The position numbers and the translations under genes are program-made. From a virus: 64,000 nucleotides of DNA. The notes beneath the pieces were generated by a model, which saw nothing but the letters and a program-made list of their open reading frames with translations, did no database searches and was not told the DNA's origin. The stretch lies in IMG/VR virus record IMGVR_UViG_3300017963_000192, positions 62,001 to 126,000 of that record, one strand, 5' to 3'. Positions within the stretch are counted from its first letter, which is position 1; every line of letters starts with the position of its first letter. Below are positions 59,253-64,000 of this stretch, in pieces.

Positions 59253-59603
59253 TTACACATAATCCATACAATAAATATCTAAATCGGCAGTAGCGACTCC
59301 GGCCTCCACTTTTGCAATAAGTATATAATCAATCTCTCTGTCTGGATCAAATTCTATCAAATCTTTACTAGAAAAAGAATCTCCATCATCAATTCCTATA
59401 CCTACAAAATTAGTAGGGTCATTAGTAAACTCCATCATTTCTTCTTGAGAGATAAAGTTGATTTCAACCTTTTTACCGCAACCATTTTTTACATAGATAT
59501 TTTTAGGAGTCGAATTTCCTATCTTACATGTTTCCACATATTGATAACCCGTACTCGTTGTATTCAACTCTGCTATAGTAACGGTGACTTTTTTGTTCTT
59601 CAC
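59253..59603 (-). CDS. Beta-rich hypothetical virion-like protein
   Basis: A 116-residue protein of beta pattern (KVTVTIAELNTTSTGYQYVETCKIGNSTPKNIYVKNGCGKKVEINFISQ, EIDYILIAKVEAGVATADLDIYCMDYV) similar in composition to decoration or fibre proteins. No family assigned. Starts a few dozen bases downstream of paralogue 3's region. Confidence 0.48.
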   Translation of the reverse strand: MKNKKVTVTIAELNTTSTGYQYVETCKIGNSTPKNIYVKNGCGKKVEINFISQEEMMEFTNDPTNFVGIGIDDGDSFSSKDLIEFDPDREIDYILIAKVEAGVATADLDIYCMDYV

Positions 59604-59614
59604 TGAATTTCCTC

Positions 59615-60529
59615 CTACATTTTACTTCTTTTATCGTATAGTGCAGTCCTTATTTCACTATTTTGAACAACGTTAGGATGAGTTATAATAAAATCAAGTT
59701 CCTCAACATTCAAGTCTTCTGTTAAAGCCCATTGAGTAAACTCAATAGAGGTCATCCCAAGATGAGCACTTTCTGGAACACTTGAAAGTCTGAGCTTTTC
59801 CAATTTACTTAAAACAGTAGGTCTAATCCTTGGTGTTGTAGGCTGTAAAGGAGGAGGATTATGTGGAAGATTAACCTGTTGTTGGTTTTGGGCTTGCTGT
59901 GCTTGTTGCGATACTTGTGCTTGACTGATTTTCATTTGCTCAATTCTTCTCTTATTATCAAGCTCTATCTTTTTAGCTTCAAGATATTCTTCTGGAGTAA
60001 GTCTTTGCAACATTGATTTTCCTAAATCACCAGCCAACATGTTCCTTAAATCCCTAGACTTTTTAAGATCATCAAGAGTAGCATATCTTAATAAGTCCTC
60101 ACTCTTTCCCCTCAACACGTTCATGTCTAAATCAGATATTACAACGTGTCCGTTTGAATTGTTTTTAACATAAAATGTTTCGTTACCGTACTCATCCATA
60201 AAAACTTTGGCTTTAGCTGTTACTTCAGTAACACTTTTAGAGGATTCTCCGAGTTCTCTCTCTATCTCCTCTATTTTAGACTTGGTATCACTTTGAGAAG
60301 TATCTACAGCAACTGGTTGTTGTGGAACTTCTCCGCTAACATTCCCCTGAACTTGTTGTGTTGTTTGAAATTCAGGAGTAATTGTTTGACTTGTTTGAGT
60401 CGCTTGTAGATTTTGGGCATCAGTTGGAACAACGTAACCGTTAACTCCATCTTGAGTGATGTCCCTACCAACTAACTCACTTTGTTTTTGAGCCTTTCTC
60501 ATTAGCTCTTCTTGTAAATTTGGATTCAT
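59615..60529 (-). CDS. Gln-rich virion- or scaffold-like protein
   Basis: 304 residues: N-terminal Gln/Thr/Val-rich disorder (~20-85; QNLQATQTSQTITPEFQTTQQVQGNVSGEVPQQP), a small folded segment (VFMDEYGNETFYVKNNSNGHVVISDLDMNVL), then a helical Gln-rich part (MKISQAQVSQQAQQAQNQQQVNLPHNPPPLQP) and C-terminal helices. Composition is similar to tail chaperone and the 248-residue neck-block protein. Could be an assembly chaperone. Ends in TAG; promoter motif B precedes it. Confidence 0.5.
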   Translation of the reverse strand: MNPNLQEELMRKAQKQSELVGRDITQDGVNGYVVPTDAQNLQATQTSQTITPEFQTTQQVQGNVSGEVPQQPVAVDTSQSDTKSKIEEIERELGESSKSVTEVTAKAKVFMDEYGNETFYVKNNSNGHVVISDLDMNVLRGKSEDLLRYATLDDLKKSRDLRNMLAGDLGKSMLQRLTPEEYLEAKKIELDNKRRIEQMKISQAQVSQQAQQAQNQQQVNLPHNPPPLQPTTPRIRPTVLSKLEKLRLSSVPESAHLGMTSIEFTQWALTEDLNVEELDFIITHPNVVQNSEIRTALYDKRSKM

Positions 60530-60558
60530 TTCATATCTCCTTAATATTATATTAATAC

Positions 60559-60592
60559 ATTAAAATATAACTATAATCAGTAAAATTTTAAG
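60559..60592 (-). promoter_or_regulatory. Bipartite promoter-like motif, copy B
   Basis: CTTAAAAT (60592-60585), 14 bases, TTATATTTTAAT on the minus strand, overlapping the last codons of the sugar nucleotidyltransferase gene and ~38 bases before the 304-residue gene. Both boxes match the consensus exactly. Confidence 0.75.
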
Positions 60593-61304
60593 TATTCTTT
60601 GACTTATTTATTTCTAATAAATCAGGATTGCTTTCAAGAAAATGTACAACTTCTTCTATAGAAAAAGGCTTTTTTTTATACAATTCACCATATATCATTT
60701 TAGCAAGTACATAATCCTCCTCATAATCAACTGTCAATCGAGGATATCCTAAAGGGCTTTGTAATCCAGCATTATAAAATTCAACATTGAATTTATCTCT
60801 ATTATTTTTAATGTAAGTTGTTACATGTTCTCTATCAGATTTTTTCGTTACTTCATTGTATGTTCTTTGAATGGCTTCACTTTTGAATATTTCTATGCCT
60901 GTTCCTATAGGAAGTCCAACCATAGCAAGTAAATCAAATTTTTTTTCAATTTCTCTTTTAATGGCAAAAGAACCGTAATTAACGTCAATAAAAGGGTTAT
61001 CCCCCGTTATTCTTGCTATGTATTTACTAGGATATTCCTCTGAAATTATGTAAAATCTCTCTAAAACATCCTCTATAGCACCTACAAAAACATTACATCT
61101 CATTTCAAATGCTAAATCTATTATAGGTTTATTAGAACCACAGTAACTTGTAGCTACAAACACCTCATCTACGTTCTCAAAAGCTTGAACTCTTTCAATT
61201 ACGTGTGCTAACAAAGGTTTTCCAGCCAAATCAAGCATAGCTTTATCTGGTAGCCTATTAGATTTCATTCTTGCCTGTATAACAGCTATTACGTTTTTTC
61301 TCAT
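60588..61304 (-). CDS. Sugar nucleotidyltransferase (SpsF/CMP-KDO synthetase-like)
   Basis: 238 residues. IAVIQARMKSNRLPDKAMLDLAGKPLLAHVIERV is the nucleotide-binding start of SpsF/KdsB-type cytidylyltransferases (R-M-x-S-x-R-L-P-x-K). Later ITGDNPFID carries the metal-binding Asp. It joins sugar to CTP or another nucleotide and would provide activated sugar for the phage glycosyltransferases at the window's left end. Expressed from promoter motif A. Confidence 0.82.
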   Translation of the reverse strand: MRKNVIAVIQARMKSNRLPDKAMLDLAGKPLLAHVIERVQAFENVDEVFVATSYCGSNKPIIDLAFEMRCNVFVGAIEDVLERFYIISEEYPSKYIARITGDNPFIDVNYGSFAIKREIEKKFDLLAMVGLPIGTGIEIFKSEAIQRTYNEVTKKSDREHVTTYIKNNRDKFNVEFYNAGLQSPLGYPRLTVDYEEDYVLAKMIYGELYKKKPFSIEEVVHFLESNPDLLEINKSKNT

Positions 61305-61339
61305 ACGGTAGGAATATTCTTCATCTCATTTTTAATATT

Positions 61340-61373
61340 ATAAAATGATAATGAATTTAGCAAAAATTTTAAG
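61340..61373 (-). promoter_or_regulatory. Bipartite promoter-like motif, copy A
   Basis: CTTAAAAT (61373-61366), 14 bases, TTATCATTTTAT on the minus strand, between the tRNA and the nucleotidyltransferase gene. Confidence 0.7.
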
Positions 61374-61400
61374 GATATTTTTTTATTGGTTTATAAAATT

Positions 61401-61472
61401 CGTCCCTGACAGGAATCGAACCTGCTATACATAGTTTTAGAGACTATTGCCTAGCCATTTGGCTTCAGGGAC
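61401..61472 (-). tRNA. tRNA with anticodon CUA (amber suppressor, Gln-like)
   Basis: The minus-strand 72-base RNA folds as a full tRNA: acceptor GTCCCTG/CAGGGAC, D-arm GCC/GGC with AAATGGCTA loop, anticodon stem ATAGT/ACTAT with loop CT-CTA-AA, variable GTATA, T-arm GCAGG-TTCGATT-CCTGT, discriminator G73. Anticodon CUA reads UAG. G73 and the GCC-A..GGC D-arm match tRNA-Gln, so glutamine charging is plausible. CCA is not encoded. A8 differs from the usual U8. Confidence 0.88.
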
Positions 61473-61480
61473 GAGTAACT

Positions 61481-61915
61481 TTACGCTACTTTTTCTTCAA
61501 TCCAATGTCTTTTAACACTAACAATTGTCATATTATCAACTTCAAACTCCAATTCGTACTTTTCACAGAGTTTTATGACTCTTGCATTGACCATATATAC
61601 TGTTGAGGTATCATTTACTCTGTTAGGTTCGATTTGGTCAAGGGTTTTCCCCCTACACATACTTAAAAATATGTGATTTGACCGAAATTCAAGGTAAGGG
61701 TAGTCCAAATTGCCTTTTTCACGTTCAATTTGCATCTCTTTTTGGATTTCTTGATAAGAAGAGTCTTTATCTTTCATAAATTCGGGCAAATTGCTCTTAT
61801 TTAGACATTTTGCAAGCCTACTTTCAAATTTTCGGCTTAAATGTTTCGAAATTCTTAATTTTTTTGCTAAATTCTTGTTATGTTCTCGTAATTCGATGTA
61901 TTCTTCTCTAATCAT
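61481..61915 (-). CDS. Hypothetical protein of the suppressor-tRNA operon
   Basis: 144 residues, basic N-terminus of likely coiled coil (YIELREHNKNLAKKLRISKHLSRKFESRLAKCLNKSNLPEFM) and a mixed C-terminal domain (NDTSTVYMVNARVIKLCEKYELEFEVDNMTIVSVKRHWIEE). No family recognised. It is preceded by AAGGAGATTTAC and by an unusual leader, and is followed nine bases later by the amber-suppressor tRNA. It could bind RNA or DNA; unproven. Confidence 0.6.
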   Translation of the reverse strand: MIREEYIELREHNKNLAKKLRISKHLSRKFESRLAKCLNKSNLPEFMKDKDSSYQEIQKEMQIEREKGNLDYPYLEFRSNHIFLSMCRGKTLDQIEPNRVNDTSTVYMVNARVIKLCEKYELEFEVDNMTIVSVKRHWIEEKVA

Positions 61916-61937
61916 TGTAAATCTCCTTATAATTAAT

Positions 61938-62033
61938 TTATAAATTGTGGTTGGTAGGTAAATTAATCATAGGAGGTGAGCGAGAACCTCTATTGGCGGG
62001 AAATTTTCTTAATATTTTGATAATCTAGGTCAT
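61938..62033 (-). CDS. Leader ORF with in-frame TAG at codon 3
   Basis: ATG ending 62033 is preceded by AAGGAGG six bases upstream. The frame reads M T TAG, then 28 sense codons (IIKILRKFPANRGSRSPPMINLPTNHNL) to TAA at 61938. It gives a dipeptide if TAG stops, or a 31-residue peptide if the neighbouring CUA tRNA reads it. No homologue is known. Codons 18-21 span a TCACCTCCT identical to the 16S anti-Shine-Dalgarno. Real expression is uncertain. Confidence 0.4.
61971..61979 (-). promoter_or_regulatory. Anti-Shine-Dalgarno-like segment in leader
   Basis: Minus RNA reads TCACCTCCT, nine bases matching the 3' end of bacterial 16S rRNA. It can pair with the AAGGAGG of the leader ORF or the AAGGAGA of the 61481..61915 gene, and is part of a GAGGT/ACCTC hairpin. 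It may switch between open and closed ribosome sites. Confidence 0.45.
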
Positions 62034-62060
62034 TTTTTGCCTCCTTAACTTATAAGGTTC

Positions 62061-62089
62061 AATTTATTATAAAAGTTACAGTTTGTCAA
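62061..62089 (-). promoter_or_regulatory. Sigma70-like promoter of suppressor-tRNA operon
   Basis: Minus strand TTGACA (62089-62084) is a perfect -35; with a 17-base spacer the -10 is TAAATT (62066-62061). A TATAAT also occurs at 62071-62066 with only 12 bases between, so the exact -10 is unsure. It follows a terminator, and a ~140-base leader follows. Confidence 0.6.
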
Positions 62090-62090
62090 T

Positions 62091-62125
62091 AAAAAAACCC
62101 TTCTAAAAATAAGGAGGGTTTTTTT
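62091..62125. terminator. Rho-independent terminator ending the RNA array
   Basis: Minus RNA CCCTCC-TTATTTTTA-GAAGGG followed by seven T residues; the mirrored A/T runs allow either direction. It closes the transcript from the 62705..63448 gene and the tRNA-like array. Confidence 0.75.
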
Positions 62126-62223
62126 ATTGGTTTTCTGTTCAATTCTGCTCAATTCTTATCTCTTCTGTTCAGTTCTCGTCATATCTTTTCAGCTCTTGCC
62201 ACCTCACTTCTTTTAACTAATTT

Positions 62224-62270
62224 GACCAGCTAAGTAATGAACTTAGAAAACTTCTTTAAAAGTTCTGGTC
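62224..62270 (-). ncRNA. 47-base tRNA-like element, copy 1
   Basis: Folds as closing stem GACCAG/CTGGTC, hairpin AACTT-TTAAAG-AAGTT, two bases TT, and hairpin CTAAG-TTCATTA-CTTAG. Relative to copies 2 and 3 every stem has compensatory base pairs. Followed by AAATTAGTT. No D-arm. Confidence 0.6.
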
Positions 62271-62284
62271 TTTTCTACTCTTAA

Positions 62285-62369
62285 CTTCTCAGATCTAAAC
62301 TATTCAAATCTCGTCTACTCTTAACTTGCCTGATCTAGTCTGTTCCTATCTTATAACTAATTTGGGCAG
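62285..62369. repeat. 85-base direct repeat, left copy
   Basis: CTTCTCAGATCTAAACTATT... to GGGCAG; same 85-base unit recurs at 62582..62666 with only a few mismatches. It joins spacer to the start of an RNA element, showing that element and spacer duplicated together. Confidence 0.65.
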
Positions 62370-62410
62370 TTAGGTAACGAACCTAATTAATTTCTTTAAA
62401 AATTCTGCCC
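62364..62410 (-). ncRNA. 47-base tRNA-like element, copy 2
   Basis: Closing stem GGGCAG/CTGCCC, hairpin AATTT-TTAAAG-AAATT, linker AA, and TTAGG-TTCGTTA-CCTAA. Identical layout to copy 1 with covarying pairs; conserved TTAAAG loop and T-arm-like loop. Followed by AAATTAGTT. Confidence 0.65.
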
Positions 62411-62518
62411 TCCTCTGTTCTGGACAATTCTTTTCTTTCCTATTCTTTACTCATCAAAACTATCCTACTCTACTCATGTCTGCTCTTTTCTTCTCTCCTC
62501 TTTCCATTTAACTAATTA

Positions 62519-62565
62519 GGGCAGCCAAGTAATGAACTTGAACAATTCCTTTAAGAATTCTGCCC
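62519..62565 (-). ncRNA. 47-base tRNA-like element, copy 3
   Basis: Closing stem GGGCAG/CTGCCC, hairpin AATTC-TTAAAG-GAATT, linker GT, and TCAAG-TTCATTA-CTTGG (one G-U pair). Pairs changed in both helices compared with copies 1 and 2 keep the fold. Followed by TAATTAGTT. Confidence 0.65.
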
Positions 62566-62581
62566 TCTTTGCTATTCTTGT

Positions 62582-62666
62582 CTTCTCAGATCTAAACTAT
62601 TCAATTCTCGTCTATTCTTAACTTGCCTGATCTAACCTGATCTTATCTTATAACTAATTTGGGCAG
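62582..62666. repeat. 85-base direct repeat, right copy
   Basis: Right copy of the repeat starting at 62285; it leads into the fourth, larger RNA element. Confidence 0.65.
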
Positions 62667-62721
62667 TGGAGGATTAGAACCTCCACTAACAAACCAAAGT
62701 TATATTAACCAACCTTTGCCC
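62661..62721 (-). ncRNA. 61-base tRNA-like element, copy 4 (larger)
   Basis: Minus RNA has closing stem GGGCA/TGCCC, hairpin AAGGTT-GGTTAATAT-AACTTT, linker, and AGTGGAGG-TTCTAAT-CCTCCACT, with tRNA-like T-arm. Same three-way-junction order as copies 1-3 but longer. Its 5' end overlaps the last 17 bases of the gene ending 62705. Too short and lacks an anticodon stem, so it is not a normal tRNA. Confidence 0.5.
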
Positions 62722-63448
62722 AATTCTTATCTTTGATAACTGGATTAAATGGTTCAATGGTGTCTGATGCAACAATGCCTTTAATTGAATATGTTCCATA
62801 TGTTCCAGAATTTTCCGGTCTCCAGGCACCGTATCCAGATAATGCTCCAGCTTTTACTATTATCTCAGTCATTTGTTCTGGACTAATAACGTTTTCATCA
62901 AAAGCAACTCTTAAATTTAAAGTCCAATCAGAAAACATTGCTCTGTAAAAAGGCACCAAACTCCCTTTCTTACCACCGAGATTTCCAAGTTCAATGCTTT
63001 TATCGTACTTTTTATATTTAATTGGAATTAAACCTCTCCTTGCTGTAGGAACTACAAAAATAGCCGCCTCTAATGCTTTTTTCATTTTTCTTCCTAGGAG
63101 ATTTTGACCAACATTTACAAACGATTTTTTAAATCCTATTGCAGGTACTCCTACTAAACCTTTTTTTTCATCGAGCCAATGAGCCTTTCCTTTACATTCC
63201 TCATCAGGGTCAACTGCTTTGGTTCTTTTAAGGATTTTATTTTTTTCTTTTTCAAAATCTTCTCTTCGCTCTTTTAAAAGATTTTTTGATTTTGCGTTTT
63301 GAAGAAGCTCTGTTTGCCCTTCAATAACAAACTCAATCCACGAAATAAATCGAGATGGCTCTATAATATTTAGATTATCTTTTACAGAGCCTCCCTTTTT
63401 TTCTGCTTTTTTGCCTAATTCTTGTACACTATCCTTTTTCTTTGGCAT
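62705..63448 (-). CDS. Conserved phage-like hypothetical protein
   Basis: 247 residues. N-terminal Lys-rich coil, then SRFISWIEFVIEGQTELLQNAKSKN and DPDEECKGKAHWLDEKKGLVGVPAIGFKKSFVNVGQNLLGRKMKKALEAAIFVV, ending with LSGYGAWRPENSGTYGTYSI. The GxGxWRPExxGTYG ending recalls a widespread phage protein group of unknown function. Its stop overlaps the RNA element at 62661..62721. Confidence 0.5.
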   Translation of the reverse strand: MPKKKDSVQELGKKAEKKGGSVKDNLNIIEPSRFISWIEFVIEGQTELLQNAKSKNLLKERREDFEKEKNKILKRTKAVDPDEECKGKAHWLDEKKGLVGVPAIGFKKSFVNVGQNLLGRKMKKALEAAIFVVPTARRGLIPIKYKKYDKSIELGNLGGKKGSLVPFYRAMFSDWTLNLRVAFDENVISPEQMTEIIVKAGALSGYGAWRPENSGTYGTYSIKGIVASDTIEPFNPVIKDKNWAKVG

Positions 63449-63474
63449 AATTAATTCCTCCTGCTAATTTAATA

Positions 63475-64000
63475 TTAAATCAAAGGCTCATATTCATTCA
63501 CAATTTCTTGTAAAATACTAATCACCTTTTTTAATCTTTTTTCTATTGCTATAAAATGTAAATTTGCTTCACAATCATTTATAAGTGCTTTAGCTAATTT
63601 AACATATTGTAATGCTTGTTTCTTATCATCTATAATTATATCCGATAAATATTGAATCCTTTTATATTTTTTGTTAGATGTTGTTTTTACTCCATGAGAG
63701 CTATATTGAACAGGTATCTCTTTAAGAGAGTGTTTTATTATTTTATTGGCTGGTGCTTTTATTCTTGGTATAGGAACAAATGTAATAGACCTTTCTAATT
63801 GAGATATTTCTCTTGAAACATAAAGCAAATGCCCTTTCTTTTTATCCATAGTTAGAAGCTTGTGTATTTCTCTAAAATTATTAGAATCATATTGCTTTAT
63901 TAACATCTTTGCTATTTCTTTTGTAGTTTCTGCTCCAGTTTCATTTAAAAATTTGTAATAATCTTCTATACAAAGATTTTCATCAATATTTTTGCTTATC
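63475..64000 (-). CDS. Hypothetical protein, 5' end beyond the window
   Basis: The frame is open from 63475 to the window edge. An internal ATG ends at 63906, but the upstream codons (IDENLCIEDYYKFLNETGAETTKEIAKM) are in frame without a stop, so the real start is probably outside. Contains TTKEIAKMLIKQYDSNNFREIHKLLTMDK, a possible winged-helix segment, and basic KKKYKRIQYLSDIIIDDKKQALQYVKLAKALI. Function unknown. Confidence 0.55.
   Translation of the reverse strand, partial: ISKNIDENLCIEDYYKFLNETGAETTKEIAKMLIKQYDSNNFREIHKLLTMDKKKGHLLYVSREISQLERSITFVPIPRIKAPANKIIKHSLKEIPVQYSSHGVKTTSNKKYKRIQYLSDIIIDDKKQALQYVKLAKALINDCEANLHFIAIEKRLKKVISILQEIVNEYEPLI

Noticed and set aside
61971-61979. AGGAGGTGA as plus-strand ribosome site
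   Set aside because: No start codon with an open frame follows on the plus strand; on the minus strand it is an anti-Shine-Dalgarno.
62130-62660. CRISPR-like spaced repeats
   Set aside because: Only three unit copies with variable sequence and 93-108 base spacers; units covary as RNA stems, spacers are themselves duplicated, and no cas genes are near.
62661-62721. Normal tRNA on the minus strand
   Set aside because: It has a tRNA-like T-arm and a five-pair acceptor, but is 61 bases long and has no anticodon stem or proper D-arm, so it was called a tRNA-like element.
1-64000. TAG reassigned to Gln throughout (genetic code 15)
   Set aside because: At least 20 genes end in TAG, many just before or overlapping the next start, and standard-code ORFs are full length.

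Overview
This window looks like part of a large, AT-rich contractile-tailed (myovirus) bacteriophage genome. The reasons are a complete sheath, tube, tail-chaperone, tape-measure and baseplate module, several tail-fibre-like proteins, dense packing with 1-4 base overlaps between genes, and five mobile protein elements: two LAGLIDADG inteins, two GIY-YIG nucleases and one repeat-rich PD-(D/E)XK-like nuclease. Every gene lies on the minus strand except one regulator-like gene at 55783..56520. The host cannot be named. A lipobox of the LSC type, STAS/PAS/HD-GYP signalling proteins and a DUF5320-like protein suggest a host with partner-switching and c-di-GMP signalling.

Layout in transcription order, high to low coordinates. 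(1) 64.0-62.7 kb: two unassigned genes, then an array of four structured RNA elements ending at a terminator. (2) 62.1-61.4 kb: a small operon with a host-type promoter, an unusual leader, a 144-residue protein and a tRNA with anticodon CUA, a predicted amber suppressor. (3) 61.3-56.6 kb: a sugar nucleotidyltransferase, virion-like or hypothetical proteins, and three tandem paralogues. (4) 56.6-55.3 kb: the plus-strand gene with its own promoter, palindromes and terminator. (5) 55.3-49.0 kb: small accessory genes including a GroES-type co-chaperonin, two STAS proteins, a Lar-like zinc protein, a type II phosphomannose-isomerase cupin and a GIY-YIG nuclease. (6) 48.9-34.0 kb: tail-fibre and adhesin-like proteins, homing nucleases, membrane proteins (including a YhhN/TMEM86 homologue) and an intein-split structural protein. 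(7) 33.9-30.0 kb: a signalling cassette of peptidase-like protein, two STAS proteins, an MshEN-like domain, a PAS protein, a membrane coiled-coil protein, a response-regulator receiver and an HD-GYP protein. (8) 29.8-23.2 kb: neck and connector candidates. (9) 23.1-7.0 kb: sheath, tube, frameshifted tail chaperones, tape measure, hub, spike, gp25-like and baseplate-J-like wedge proteins. (10) 6.9-0 kb: glycosyltransferases, a sugar epimerase, an intein-containing radical SAM protein and a methyltransferase, probably a glycan-modification set.

Three features stand out. First, eight minus-strand copies of a two-part motif, CTTAAAAT-N14-TTATATTTTAAT, sit immediately upstream of gene blocks with an invariant 14-base gap. 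They look like one promoter class, perhaps late or recognised by a phage factor. Second, the amber-suppressor tRNA operon has a leader with a strong Shine-Dalgarno, a short ORF whose third codon is TAG, and a downstream anti-Shine-Dalgarno. Third, three 47-base RNA elements have compensatory changes in all three of their stems and form the core of a tRNA-like, three-way-junction array. TAG still ends at least 20 genes here, so wholesale TAG recoding is not supported.
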